From Otis tarda (Eukaryota > Chordata > Aves > Otidiformes > Otididae), in contig CM048552.1 in NCBI GenBank assembly GCA_026413225.1, positions 135,793,053-135,857,052 of the forward strand: 64,000 nucleotides of DNA, given 5' to 3'. Made by a program: the position numbers and the translations under genes. How positions within the stretch are numbered: position 1 is the stretch's first letter; each line of letters starts with the position of its first letter. A model generated the notes under the pieces. That model was not told the origin of the DNA. It saw nothing but the letters and a program-made list of their open reading frames with translations, and ran no database searches. Positions 40,002 to 54,682 of the stretch are shown one piece after another.

Positions 40002-43000
40002 CATAAAGACCTATGAAGCCCTATATTTACCTCTAGCCAAAATAATCCTCCTCTCCACAAATACCCAAAGTTGTCTACTTGCTTATATTCTCAATTTTAA
40101 GGCTATAATCTCTGTAATTGAGTTACCAAAACGTTAGTCAAACGGTAAATACTTGTGCGTGCCTCAGTAAGGCTGGTGAATATCAACAGCAGCATTACAC
40201 TGCTGTCTAACTGCTGAGCAATGTTACCTGCAGTCCTCTACGTTGACTGGGCCACCTTCCTTAGGCAACCATTTTCCTACTTACACAAATCCATGACTGT
40301 CTGTCTCAGTCCTTGAGAGAACCTGGGGTTAAACCTCAAGATGGAGTAGAGGATGTAGTAGGAGTTACTAACACTGGAGTTGTCTACTGCAACAGAATCA
40401 GTATGTGCTTGTTTTGGCCATTGTGAAAACTGAGAGCCAGGATGGGCGTGCATGTACATCTTATGGACTGAGACTTTCACCAAGTCTGACTGTTAGCATG
40501 CTATTGCCACACGATCACAGCATAAATTACTTCACGCTGCATGAAGATGCCATACTGCCAAGGAGAAAAATGTAGTGCTTACTCCCTGATTAATTAATTG
40601 TTCAGCTGTCCTCTCCTAATTAGACTTTCTGCACATTAGTTTTAAAGGATCAAAGACAGATAAAGTGAGATAATATTGGTCTCTCAGGTCACTCATCCAG
40701 GCCAACATTTCAGTTTCCTATTATTAACTGCCAAAGCCTCAGAAGCTCTGAGGAGAAGTTAATTCTCAAAGTGTAATGAAGAAAATGCAATATAAGCCAG
40801 CCCCAAGATGGCTATTGATGAGACATCTTTAGCAACAGTGCTATGGATCTGCTACACAACACTGTCGAAGTAAAATACTTCGTGGTCTCACAGCGTGAGA
40901 ACAGCATGGTCTCACCATGAAAAGGGCAGTTCCATTCTCCTGAAAATTTCTTATCTTTATTTGTCAGACTACGTTGTTTCCATCAGACTACATGATTTAT
41001 AAATGACATTTTTGTTGGCATTTTGAGTGAGGCCTTTCAGACAGGGTTTCAAGTGAGCTAAGTGTGATTCTGTTTTCCCATTCTGCAGCTGCCCATGTGC
41101 AGAAGCTGTCAGGCTGGCAACGGCTGCCCGCTGCACACACTACTCAGGTACGCCAAACCCATGCCATTAACTTGGCATCACTTATCTTTTGCACTAACAC
41201 GCTTACTGAGGACTTCCAGCAACTTAGACTGTACTGAAACACCCAGGTTGCAGAACAAAACACACAACATGGTAAATTCTAACCAATCCACAAAATCCAG
41301 CCCAATTCTGACATGAAAGAGTATGCTTTGAAACAGTGGCATGAACTCATACACTAGCTCTCTGGTTCAGCCACCAGAGACCTAGCAATGATTATGAAAT
41401 CTATTCCCATTGCTCTGTCGCTTCTTAACTTCACCTTTCAACTTTGTTACAGTGGCATATGTGGTCATAGCAAAATCTAACTTGAAGAATGCTAAATGTA
41501 ATTACAACTTTCTTCTAATTTTTCTAAATTTTCAGAAATACATCTGAATGTTCCAACTGGATTCAGAGTTCATTTACCTGAGACAGGGAAAGAAAAGGAC
41601 TAGAACATCTTGAGTGATTTTCTGTACAGGTCCCACATGTTCCTCTACGTTATCTGAATTAGAGTAAGAGAGACTTTCTTGTGGTCTACTGTATTTTCAG
41701 CAGGTGCTTAGACATCTTAATGCAGTCATGTAGCCATTTGAATTTTTACCTCAAGAGTGGAAACAGACAGAATAATGAGGCTTAAAGGACTCAAGTAAAT
41801 GATGAGATAACTTTCCAAACCCTGAAAGCTGGTGTTACTCCACTCATCTCAGTGCAAAAAAAAAGATTAACAATACAATCTAGCAACTGAAAAGGATGTT
41901 TCAGAGAGCAAATATAACTCTAATACTCACAAAATGAGGCCTTGGTTTCCTTTTTTCTTTTTTTTTTTCTTCCAAAGAGACACAACATAAATTTTCACTT
42001 AGGAAAGAAATTCTTTCTTCTAATGGTGTATTTTTAATGTCTGGTTTTGCTGACGCTATGTTACAAAGTAACAATCATCCCCCCTTTACCTAATAATTTT
42101 TTTTTCTCTACTTTGGCTGCAGCAGACCTCTCATGCCCCGTGGGAAGCGAAAGTTTTTATTTCATCAATGCTGGGCTACTTCTTTTCATTATAAGTAGCA
42201 GAGCAGCATGCTTAAGATGAGGACATTTTGACAATGTGGAAAAAAGAATAAAAGAGAAATAACAATTCTTTGAATAGTCACACAGTACCAGGGAAAAAAT
42301 CAGTAGCGAAAGACCAACAGCTATGGTGATGGTTTGACAATACACTAAATCAAGCTTCCAGTATGAGATTGAAGAATCTGTGGCTGCGTGCAACACAGCG
42401 CTGGAGCAGCGTGTGAACAGTGTCTGTCAGTACCAGCATGCTCAGAAACTTCCATAAAGCAGATTTTAACAGAATCAGGTGTTGTCTTTCCTTCAGCAAA
42501 TGCCATAAAGTTAGCAAAGAAGCCAACAAAAACCTCAGGGCACGTCTACTGGCTAATTTCAAAGAAATGTAACTCTGTGCCCAGGCCACATTCAGTTTAA
42601 AACTGCACTGGTGATTGTACAAGCAAGGTGCAGCATGAAACCAAAGCTGGACTGACAAGTGACTGCTTACGGCCACAACGACAAGAAAGGACGTAAAGGG
42701 AAGTGTGTTGCTCTGACGGCCACAGCATCTTCTGGCAGTAGGCAAACTGACACTGCTGCCTTTGACAATGAACTCTGCCTCCAGCGGAGCCCCTCTTTGC
42801 CCACCAAGTCTTGACAAAAGTTTAATATCAATATATTGATATTAATATAAAGCAAATATTGCTTCATTAGTGCTTCTCCTCTCCCTACTCTGATTTTTGT
42901 CATAGGTGGACATACTTTGGACAGAGAGTAGATTTACTGTATATGCTGGTGTAGCATGCAGCACAGTGAGGTTTGGTCAATCTAGATAGCAGAGATCAAT

Positions 43001-45094
43001 AAAAAAGAGTAAATCAATAACAAGTATTATCTAATGTCAAACACTTTGAATAAGTAATTACACCAATGAATTAAAACAAACACTGGTATAAACTTGTTCC
43101 TTGCTCAGAAACAAGGAACATACTCTAAAATGACATTTCAAATGAGAAATAAGTAAGTGAAATAAAAGACAGTTGAAGATGTCAGAAACTGCAGAGGAGC
43201 AATGTCTGTATCAATAAAACTGAAAAAGAGATCTATGGGAGTTACATATTAAGGAGGAGGAAAGATCACTAAAAATGAGAAAATCTTAAAGATGTGACAA
43301 ATTAACCATAATCTTTTATGATCAGGGCTTCATCCTCATTTGTACTGAAGCAATAGAAATCACTACAGCTTCTATTCAAAATCTGTATGGCACCAGCAAT
43401 TTCACTTTCAGGTTAGGGCACTGTGTATGCAGTAACGAAAGGTCGGGTGTTCACATACATCCTTCATTCCTGCAGCTACTAAATTTTTTTCTTTTCCTTA
43501 ATGCTTTTCAAAAAGCAGAACATCAGACAAATTTTGCAGATTAAATGTTGAATTCTTTAGGTGCATCTTGTTTTAGAGAGTTATCTGAGTTTTTATTAAT
43601 AATGCATAACATTCACATGGGGCTATTTTGTGTCGGAAGTCCTTCACAGACATTATCTTAGCTTTAAGTAATCTAGCTAATAAAGAAAAAAAAAACTAAG
43701 AAGAGGAAGATGAATTCAGAAATGAGAAAAAGTTCTTGAATTCTAAAGAATATTGTATTTGCAAGCACTATATTATATACTGTTTTCAGTTCATTATTGG
43801 CTTCGTTATTGTTACCCAAGAAAAACACATTCATTCAAAGAGTAAATTGTATTTTTCTTTCAGATGCTTGAACACTATTATTTTTTTATTTTAAGTCTTA
43901 TCTTCTTTTTTGGAACTAGACTATCTGATCCTATCTAAGAGCGTCTCTATTCTTTGTGATGGAAGACATTGCTATTATTATGCTTTAAACAATTAAAAAT
44001 TGACAGAAACAGCTTTAAGAAATAGATGTTCCAACAAAACAAGATTCATTCAATTCCTCATTAAGAAAAGTTTCAGTGGTCAGTGGCTTGAGTTTTGTGG
44101 GGTTTATTACTATCATTATATCTACAAGGTTAGACAACTGATGGATGCTGAGCTGCAGAGACTAATGGAGAATGATTTTTTGCTTACTGAGTCTGGAATA
44201 GAAAATTGGTTGGTCAGATGCCAGAGATATATCCATGTCCAGTGTAAGTGATGGCAAATGTGATTTTCTAATGATTTGGATGGGCAGCCCAGGAGGCTAC
44301 TCTCCTTAAGCTACCATGCATGTGGCACAGTAATTCAGACAGCAGCAGTCCCAACGTGCAAACTGTTTGGCTATATTTGTGTATTTGCGTCTCCATACAT
44401 TATTTAATATATTTAAGATGTAGACTGATATCAGGAGACATTGAGTCAGAATTGTTGCCAGCCAATTAACCACTTGCTTCTGTCAAATTGCATTAGTTAT
44501 TAAAAAGTCCTGGCATGAATATATGCCATATATCCAGAAGGTTTAAAATTCAAAGGCTCATTCTTCTTTTTTTTTAAAAAAAAGGATATGTTTATTTATT
44601 GTGCTAAAATCAGTAAGATATGCCTTCAAAAATCTATTTAAAGCTCTGTCCAATCTTTCAAAATCATATTGTTAGTTTTCACTTAATACATCTAAATATT
44701 TATGCTAGTTAACTTAATAATGTATTTATGCTGTTATACCCTTTATTTTTTCCCCCCTTTGTATCACTAGAACAACATAATTTGTCTTATATTTTCCTTG
44801 GGACAAAGAGTCACTAATACAAGCCTCCCTGAAGAGTTACAAAGCAAATGTACACTGCACATAAACGTGGTCTTTAAGATAAAACTTAAATTACACTTAA
44901 GCAAAAATCCCTCCTTGATAAATGCAAATATATTGTAAAATATAGGGGGGAATGAATGTTTGAAAAGGGGAGAAGAAAGTTACCCTGCAGACACAAACCA
45001 AGCATGAAATGCTGAACAGTTGCATTCTACTATCCACACAGAAAACGAAGACATAATTGCAGTGCAGTGGGATGCACTAATTTGAGCTTTAGTC
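40002..45094 (-). other. Long intron, segment
   Basis: This is AT-rich intron. A 24-bp palindrome is at 42822-42845. The longest open frame, 155 codons on the minus strand at 42350-42817, shows no recognisable domain and no convincing splice context. Confidence 0.65.
42822..42845. repeat. 24-bp perfect palindrome
   Basis: TTAATATCAATATATTGATATTAA is its own reverse complement. It is entirely A/T-rich, so it could be a chance or slippage product. Confidence 0.85.
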
Positions 45095-45480
45095 TGGATG
45101 CGATGGGTAACAACGTAAAAATACGATGCCACTTTCTTTGATATCAGTTATTCCCCCTCCAAAACCACCCACACTCGCAGAGCCAAGCCGGTGCTTTGTT
45201 ATCCGTACCGGCCCAATTAAAGTTCACTCGGGGATACGATTCGCACGCGTGCTGCATTCAGGCCAGCCCCAGCCCACCGCCTCTGCAGCGCTGCACCAAA
45301 AAAAAAAAAAAAAAAAAGTGAAAATCAACCAGTTTTATCACTGTCCTCTCCCGCTCCTTTAGAAGCTGTGCGTAACAGTCAGGACTGGAGAGAAGGACAG
45401 TAAAACGTCTCTCTGCTCTTTAGGAAAACGGTGAGGGGGAGGATGGAAGCTGTTCGCGGAAGAGGCGAATACGTAACTCA
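45095..45480. promoter_or_regulatory. CpG-rich patch inside the intron
   Basis: CpG is rare in the surrounding intron but clusters here, with more than a dozen between about 45105 and 45295 (for example CACGCG, GCCGGT, TACCGG, GCGCTGC) and several more to 45480 (TTCGCGG, GGCGAATACG). A 20-base A run at 45298-45317 interrupts it. It could be an internal promoter or enhancer; an old retroposed fragment ending in poly(A) is also possible. No gene was recognised. Confidence 0.4.
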
Positions 45481-48400
45481 CCATATAGCTGCAGCCAGAA
45501 GGTGGTATGAGGGAAGATGGATATTGGTAGAGGGGAAAAAAAAGAAGAAAGGACTGACTTCATGAGACTTGTTAAATTAATTTTATATATATTCTAAATA
45601 ATTTATCTGGTATACTTGATTCTTTTCAGGTAGATTTACATCCCCTGTGGCTTGACAGGGTGCTTCTGCTTCCCCGGAGAGCGCTGGGTCCCACTGCAGG
45701 CAGCACGACCTGCTGGAGCTCCACTGCCAGGCACAGAAGGGCTTGAGACCCACGGTGCTGCGGAGGGAGCACACCATGCCCTGGCATGGACACTGCCCTA
45801 GGAAGGCCACAGCCTCTGCTCCGGCATGGCTGCTCTGCTGTATCAAGCAACTATTTGACACAAAATGAGTTGTCAGAGGCAACTGCTCTGTGAGCAGGAG
45901 CTGTTACACCAGGGCGGTGAGGGCACCTCTGTTACTGCTTCCGGCTGCACCTCTGAATCAACCTCTCCGCGACCATCTCCTCTGGGCAGAAGTCAGCGCT
46001 GTCAACATGGGCTGCACTCGCTACGAACTGCAAATGGGCCGAGGCGAGAGACCACAGCCGAGAGGCTCAGTTCAGCAAAGCCAGCCACCCCCAGCACTCA
46101 TCCTAACAGGACTTTGGCAGCGAGATTCACCTCAAGCTGTCTAATGGCATGAGCTACCACAGCTTAAAGTACTTCTCTAGATGCTTTCTGTAATCAGAGG
46201 GACAGCTGCAAATGGTTTCTCCCATCTTCAGCATGGCTACAGGTGACTAGCTTGGGCTAAAAGCCCAACTTCAAACAGCTGGAGCTCATAGAGGTGAATT
46301 TTCAATCAGGTACGAGAGCAGTTTTATTGTTCAAAAATGTCCCTGGCCTGTCACACACGCACACACAAAGACCAGCAGGCTGCTCTGTGGGCTGCACAAA
46401 GGGTTTTAGGCACCTCAACTCCACTACCTGGCTTTGGACACTACAGGGCTGGCTCTTGCAGTCTGAGCCAAGTAATGCATGCTGCATAAAAATGTCTCAC
46501 GTATAAGCAAACAAAACAACATCAATGTGTCTGAAAAGTATGCAATATCAAAGTTTCCCTTCTACAAAATAATCCCTATAAAGAACATCCTTAGGAGTTT
46601 GTAGTTTTCTTCACTTGGGTGAACATCCCATCCTTCTCTTTAACAGCTTATACTTCTGTTTCATCGTTAGAATGTGGAGGGCTTTCATTTAAAGCCAGCT
46701 GATGAAGTCGTTAGGCACCACAGATATCCCTCACTTCAGCTGCAATCATGAGATAAGCATCAAAAAAAAAGCTTCAAAAGTCTTATCTTCTTCATTTGTA
46801 CACACTGACAACGATCTATCTGCACAAGAATAAATTCCTTGTTCCAAGGACGTGCATTAAAATTCAGTTCTCAAAGGCGATGTAACAGAGGATTTAGCAT
46901 GCAAAGGATACACGTTCTTTAAAGGCTGCATGTTGAACTGCAAGATTAAAAACAGACTTGTCAAAATTGAGTCTAACAGAAATCACCATCACATCTCCTA
47001 CGTTCCAACGGACATAATATTCCTCATTTTGTAGTCACATAGTAATTCTTCTGGGCAGCCTGGAGACTTCTCTGGAGTCTAATTAGACTGCAAAGGTGAT
47101 TTTTAAAAAGCAAACAATTATTTTAAAATTACATTTACTGCTGATAAAAACTGTTAGATTAAGAGTATTAGCTGGCAGTTTCTTCACATCTACAGGTCAG
47201 TAGTTTTTCACATAAATCTAAGCAGAGAGAACGGAGTCCATCCTCATGCATAATTTTGGCCTTTAGGTTGAATCTGTCAGTGAAAAGTGGATGAGAGCAA
47301 GAACAAGATCTAAACAGACAGGTCACAGAACACTGAAAATGCATTTTTATCACCTGCAACCCAAACGAGATACAAAACTGGCCAGGTGCATTTCACTAAC
47401 TTCTCATGTCATGTATGCCAAGAGTAGAATAAAAAAATTTAAAAGTTCAAAATCATTAATCTGTGACTCTACAGAAGATGATCCAACTACTAAAAGTCTT
47501 TTAAACCTTGCAAATAATTTGTTCCTTTCCCCCTAAGATATTTTTAATTCCCTAATTCTGTTCTATCCTGACTTTTTGCACTTCAGTGATGTCAAAAGAT
47601 AATATCAGGGCATCAGAGCTCTTAGTCTACAAAGGAGCAACAAAATCATATAAAGAAAAGGCAGGAAGAGAAGTAAGCTTATAGAATCAGATTCTCAAAG
47701 CTAATCATCAAAAAGAAAAGAGGAGGAGGGAGATCAGAGAGCATTCAGAGGATTTATTTTGTTTGCTTTCCTCCCTCTATCCTCTTCCCATCTGCAGCTT
47801 CCCAGGAAATGTTCGAAGCTCATACCTTCCCTGTGGTTCTTCTGAAGATCTGATCCTTAGAAGGGAAATTTCAGGAAGGTCACCTATGAAGGGGATCTTT
47901 GCCCCTCAAAATCCGGAAGTTCAGCATTTGAACCACATACTAATAACATTTTTAAAGGCAATTAGAAACAATACGCTCCCCTAGTTCTTTGCTTCATCCT
48001 GTGAGACCAAATGTCTAACTTTTGCTTTGCTGTTCTGCATGCTGCTGTTGCCAATATCATTAACCTATTTATACAGCCTGATGCACCTCAACGTTTTGTG
48101 AAATGTGGTGATGGTAAAGTGACTTCACACTTCACTCACAGTGCTGCTACTGCCTTGCTGTAAGCCAGAGCAGTGTCCCCACCTGAGCAGAGGCCTGAAG
48201 ACCTCTTCCTTTCCTGGCCACGGGCTAAAATTTCCAGGTGTCCCAAAGTCCATGCATGTTTTAGTTGCTTGCACAACATCAGTTACACAAAGCCAGCCAC
48301 TGGAGATGCTTATGGATCCCTACAGCTACGTTACATTGACTTCAGACCTGCTGCTCCTTTGTCTCCCTCCCAAACGTTCAGTTCTCGGGGAGGGAGATGA

Positions 48401-51400
48401 AAGGAATGGCAGGCTGCCTTGGCTGGGCTGCCCCTCGGGCTCGCCATGAGGAGCAAGGGCAGAAGGGACGGCTCCTCTCCAACCTGCAGTCTTTTCCTCC
48501 TGTGTCCTAGGCTGGGAAATATTCCAGCTCTTTCACATGCCACCTACCACCTGTCGGTCTACAAATTGCTAAGAAGTAATTTGGAAAATTATACTACTCT
48601 GGGAACATGTAAGTCCTTGCCCTTTGCAGAATAAGGGTGAGATTCGCACACAGAGTCATTCCTGTGGGCAAGGTGGAAGGGGAAGACAATGACAAGGCTA
48701 TGGTTCCCACTTAAATAATCTATATTATATATATTCATTAAGGAGATCTTTGATTACATGTGCAGCCAATGAAGGGAAAATAATGTTGTAGGTTACAATG
48801 TGCTGGAGAGAAGAGAGGAAAACAGGAACCTGTAGGTTCCTGTTGTGCTGCTTTTTAAGGGGGGAAAAAAAAAAGAAAAAAGAAAAGACCAGAAGTTACA
48901 AGAGCATTCAGGACTGCTAGGGTATGTCTAGAAAAATAAAGGGAGAAAAAAAAAATGTTTATGCTTTTTCTAATTAAAAGGATCGTAGAAATAAATCTTC
49001 CTCAAGAGAGAATAGTCTGTAAACAAGTCACTGTGTGATCTCTCTACAACTGGAACCAGTCCTGTCAGATACAAAATGTTGGAACAAATGAACTTTGGAT
49101 CTCATTTGGTCTCATGGTTCCTAAGTTGTTGTATTCCCCCTTCCAAGTGATTAATTTGTTTCAGAAAAGCTTGTGATAATACTCATATCCATAGCTTACC
49201 CAGTACACACAGTACTGACATTTTTGGTTGACATTTGCTTCTCATCAAAGTTCTCCTGAACTTCAGTAATCACCAGTGAAGTATCTGTTATATGGAATGT
49301 AAGTGTTAAGTCCTGAATCTAATGAACTTTCCCTGCACAAAATGCTTAGCTCAGGAAGGAACATGATTTCACTGAAAACCACATTACAATATATGTTGTA
49401 GAGAAGGGTGCTATCAATTAACCAGATATATTGTTTTAGTTATGTAAGCTCTATTTTAATAGGTCAGAGTTTGAAATAGGGAGATGTTTCTGATTCAGCC
49501 TGATTTGGGTTTCCATCTCTAACACTGTAACTGTTAGAGGACCAGAAAATCAAACCAACCTACCTAAGGAAAGTAAAAACACAAACATGAAAAGAAACAA
49601 AATGATTTAAACAGCTTTCCCATTACTATTATTACTGAAAATCTGGTAGTGATGATGCATATAAAGGTACTGCTTACAATCCATCAGGTAAGCGTTACGC
49701 TACACCTAACATTTGTGAGGAAGAGGATGAAGACAGAAGTAAAAGAGAACATGGGGAAGAGACAGCTCTCCTGGGCATGGCCTCCCTTTCCTCCCCCTCT
49801 AACCTCTTTCCATAGTAAAACAGCATCAGGAAGATGATGATGAACTGATTTATATCAGAAATTTTATCTCAGTGCTGTCAAACTCACACATTAAATAATG
49901 GTATATCAAAGCCTACCATGACTTAAAAGCCATGATGCCAGCTATGATAAACTAGTATCTTCTGTTTTCACATTTTTGGTCTTTCAGAGCTCATGATTTC
50001 ATGCTCTTTCAGCAGTCAACAGGACTGGGCTCTTCCACTTAAACAAGATTGGGATTTTCATCCATTCACATGAATGACATGACTCTCAACAAAATTACCT
50101 AACAGTTTATTTGGGACTCATGAGAGAAATATAGGGAAAGGACTTCCAACTGCCTGCTATTGTTCAGTAACTACATAAAAAATAACCCTTGTTTTTTTCT
50201 ATTGTAGCTAGAAAGCTAAGTTGAAGGCTGCTACTGCAAGCTACGACAGCCCTCTGCCGCACCCCACATGCCTCTGCATCCTGCCCCAGGGTTGCTGATG
50301 GGAAATTGGTACAAACAGAGGGTGATGCCATGAAAAAATGATAGTAAAGCCGATGCAAGGACTATCCTACTGAGGCACAAAACTTTTTAAAAGCTCTGCA
50401 TGGTTTAATTTCTTTACAAATGTCATTTATTGTCATTTGTATGGAGTCATAAAACCTAACACACTAAAAACTCCTTGAGTGTCTTGCTCCTCTATGGTTT
50501 TGCTTTGCAGTATATAACATTACCTTAAAAACGAGTTTGGCCTACTTTACTTGAAATATCTAATTTTCACCTCGTGTTTTCTGATGCCCTTGGTAGGCAC
50601 CCAGTTTCAGAGAAGGAAGAGTGATGGGAAAGTGAAGGGAGAGAATTTGGGAGAGTGAGGGGAAAGGGATCTGCAGTGGCTGGCACGGGTAGCCACCAGG
50701 AATCGTGTGTCACAAAACCACTTATTGAATTACCCTAGATCATACAGATATATTTTCTTAAAGTGTGTTATTCCATCATTTGACAGCTATATCTTAAATA
50801 AACTGGCATGCTACCAAAATGGCCACAAGTAGTCCATGGGGTAATCCATAAACAGCCTGATCCAAATCTTCCCAAAATCCATCAAAAGATTTACACCATC
50901 TCTAGCAGCCTTTGGATCAGGCCCATTCTGCTGGAGGATGAACCTTGCTCTATAGTTCCCAAGAAAACTAAGCACAAGTGGCAGAGCAATACCTTTTCTG
51001 TCACTTTTAAGAGATCTTTGTCAAATGTTTCCCTTAACAAAGCCTGAAAGAAGCAGGCTTCTCAGAAAGCAAAGGATAAGCATTTCTAGAAGCAGGCAGT
51101 ATACATTAGCATTTATAGTTATGGACATGTCACGTAGAGATTCAACATACAGAATATTAATCATGTTCAGAGCTGTCCCCAAGCAAAAAATAAAATGGGC
51201 ATTATTCTCTGTGCTTGCAAAAACAAATTAATCACCTATTTCAGGTAAATAAAAAAACCAATTCACTTACAAAGCTGCAAAATCGCTTTATTTGCACTTG
51301 GCTGTTTAATGGGCAGGAGTTTTAGTACATCTGGCACTGGCAGGGTAGGGGGGAACAGCACTATCACTGCCACTGCATCACGTTTAATAATTGTTAACTG

Positions 51401-54400
51401 CTGAGTTTTGTTGCTCTATTTACAATAATAACAGTATTGTTAAACAGCTATCCTAACAAACGTATTTTTGACCAAAGAGCCACTGGTGTTTGTCTTTATA
51501 AATTAAGCTAGACATAAAATTCCATGTTTATAATGGTATTACCTTCTTTGAAATAACAAAACAGTGCCTTAGCGGTGCACCATGATCAGCGACCGGTATT
51601 CTACCAGGAAATTAATATTATCCTGCCTCATGCATCAAATATCTAAATGAACAGCCTTGACAAGAGCTTCCCCCCCCCCCTTGTTAATGACATACACGCA
51701 AAAGCACTGCAATTATTGTAAAGCAGCAGCTGAAGGAAAAACTCTCATGGAGATATTTGTAATCCATCACGAAGAGAGCACTATGAAGACAGCGGGCAAT
51801 TCAAAACACCAATATTTTTTTCTTGAGACAATTTAACTGTTCAGAAGCATCTATCAGACACTTATACAAGAACATATTGGAATAGTTTATTTTAAATTTT
51901 ACTATTTACTCAAGAGACTATGATTTCTGTGAAATGTATGAAGTGTAACATGAATACATATGAAAATGTGCAGTAAAGTAGCTATTCATTCACGCTCCCT
52001 TTTGGCAAAATGTCATCTTTCTAATGAAGACATTAGGAGTAATTAATCCCTACTGTAAATAAACTGTTCCTTGAATAAAAACTAAGTCTTAGATCAGCAA
52101 ACCCTATCACATTAAGGAAGTTATGCCATAATCTTCACCACAGTATAACCAAACCAAATTATTATTTCTTCCTACTGTTTCTGACATTTAGAGTTGCAAA
52201 TTGCCAAAATAGAACTTTTCCAAGCATTCAGTACAGAAAAAAAAAATAATAGTAAAAGCTGAAGGAAACACACTGTAAATTGTGTCTGTTCAGCACTGTC
52301 TATCAGAAAAGTAACTGCTTATGATGCTGCATTTCACTTCTCAAAAAAAGGGCTCACTAGCTCCACTGAAATAATGCATACCTCAAAAAAAAGGAGAAAA
52401 AAAACCAAAACAAACCAAACACCCCAGAAAGAAGTCACGTCCTGCATAGCATCGATATCTGGTGAGTTTGCAAGGCAGGAGAACACATCCAGTTATGGGC
52501 AAGCCTTTGAAAGGTACACTGCGTGATGGTAAGTGCAAGTAGACAGAACATGGGCATGGATGATGGTGAGCAAGAGACCAAGATCAGAAAGTTACTGCTG
52601 TAACAAGGACTACTTGCTTTGCCACCTTGCCGAAATGTCACACCTTCCCAGTAAGGGCTGACAATCGCACAGAGATTGAGCATGGCTTTTTGAGCTGCTC
52701 ATATTCAGAATTCAGCTATGCAATAGTGCAGTGTTGTTACTCCCATGCATTCAAAGGACCAACACACAACTGACATCTGACTTCCTGCAAAACACACACT
52801 CTCCTGCTAACCATAGCTGCTAGGTGTTTCATGAAAGCCTTAACTTCTGCTTGAGCTACAGCCCACCTTTCCAAACAGATACAAGATCCTCATTTAAAGA
52901 CTTGAAATGATGGTGAGTGACCATAGCTCACTCTTTCTCCTCTCTCTCTCGGTGTTACTAGCTGCAGTTTCAGAGGGCTGGACTGTACCTTCCTACTAAT
53001 TCGAAGAGGTGCCTCCTGTCCAAGTTCTTCCTTATGCAGATGTCCACATTCAAATAAAGCTATCTTGATCTCTCCTGCAATAACCTAACAAGGCTGAGCT
53101 TCTTACGTCTCTCATAAAAAGGACAACTTGTGGCTCATTTTTGCTGCTCTTTCCGAACTATGTCCAATTACCAGCACGCTTTCAGGAACAGACAGCACTG
53201 CAGACCTTCTATGGTTCTATATAAAGTTTATATTGCCTTCCTACTCCTTCTTGATATTCCTTTCCTTTTCATATCCTTTTTATATTAATTCTGTTAGCTA
53301 CAATGTACTGCTCTGAAAGGTCAGATTCAATGAATTATTTAATGCAATGGCAAGCTGAAGCACGAAATGCTGCTGAGCTTCAGTTCTGGAAGCCAAGGGG
53401 ATCAAGACAGGAATGCTCACGATAATAGCTGGAATTCACTTGCTCTGAGCAACCGGCACATCCACCCTGCGCTTCACCTTGGCCAGGCTTCTTCTGAAGC
53501 AGAGCTTTTGCTACCATATTCAGCACACTGCGCTGGGACAGTGCACGGCTTCCAAAGCTGCTTTCCCTAAATGTCTGAACTTCTGGAATTTGGCCAGCCA
53601 TTGCCATGCAACAGCAGTGCCGTCAGCCAAAGGTAGGAAGACCCAGCAGGAGGTTACTGCAACACCATGCTGCATAACAGTTACCTACAAGATGGTAGGC
53701 ATAGGCACCATAGGATTTCTTCGAGGCTGCGTTACTAAATGTTATGCATCATCAAGAGCTTGCCATGAAATCAGCCCAGAAAGAGCTGACTGTGAAGGAC
53801 TGCCATCCCCTAGTCAAAACACAACAGACAGCAGGACTGCCTCTGAGAGGCAGGCACCATGTATGTTAACCTTGATGCCCTAACCTTGATCTTCTCCCAT
53901 GACCTCCTCAGTCACCTCCCCTTTCCCACAGTCAGCCTCTTCTCTGATCTTAAGGTCCCATTCTTCAAATGTCCCTCTGCACCTTGCCCATGCAGCCTCT
54001 CAGCTCAAGGGTTGGAGAACATGATCTTGCAAGGTCCTGGGCTCCACCACTCTCTTGGCCAAGACATGCTTTCGCCTGCTCGAAAGTTGACCACTGCTCT
54101 TTCAGTGCACAGTGACATGGACTGGAGTGAGACAAGGATGAGTACATGGCCCCTGTCAGAGCACAGACATGGCATTTGGTCTACAGGCCCAGTAGGTGGA
54201 CACCTGGGCTTGATAACTCACCAGCAGAAGTTTTCTGATGGATACAGCCCCCAAAATTATTCTCTAGTAAACTCCTGAAAGTACAAGGGTCCGCCACACC
54301 CCCGTGGACAGCATCATAAGGACAGAAAATGCTGAGAGGTTTTGCTTGAGGGTAGTGAGGGCTCAGTATCATCAGCAGTACTTTTGCTCCATCTGGAACA

Positions 54401-54682
54401 CTCTATTATAAAACATCAAAATGCTTAGTTTGTCACCCTGAAGTACCAGCTTTGCCTTGGATCACACTGACCTCCACAGGCTCTGCCCTCCTGAACACCT
54501 CAGTGTCTCACAGGAGCTGTAGCTCCAGCTGTTGCTGCCTGACTTTCAAAAGCCTCATGACACCCACAGCCTCTCCTGTGGGTGAGGCAACCCCCAAACG
54601 GATTAAATTAACTGTATTAGGTATCTTTAGAAAAATGTATGCAGCATATATCCAGAGCTGTATATTACAACAGGCCCTTTAG
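45481..54682 (-). other. Long intron, segment
   Basis: No gene or repeat family was recognised. It contains a C11 run near 51670, CA-type short repeats near 46350 and a GC-richer stretch at 45.6-46.2 kb with overlapping frames of 70-100 codons that resemble no known family. Confidence 0.6.

Noticed and set aside
42350..42817. 155-codon minus-strand open frame
   Set aside because: No recognisable domain, no FRMPD4 phase or splice fit, and a biased composition typical of chance frames. It is kept only as a note in the intron entry.
44000..44251. Plus-strand frame with protein-like segment DAELQRLMENDFLLTESGIEN
   Set aside because: It looks coding at a glance, but it is short, unflanked by exons and matches no family I know.
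45483..45500. Possible 7-nt microexon on the minus strand (CTGCAG, CTATATG, GTGAGT)
   Set aside because: The splice motifs are good by eye, but no phase partner is known and seven bases can match by chance.
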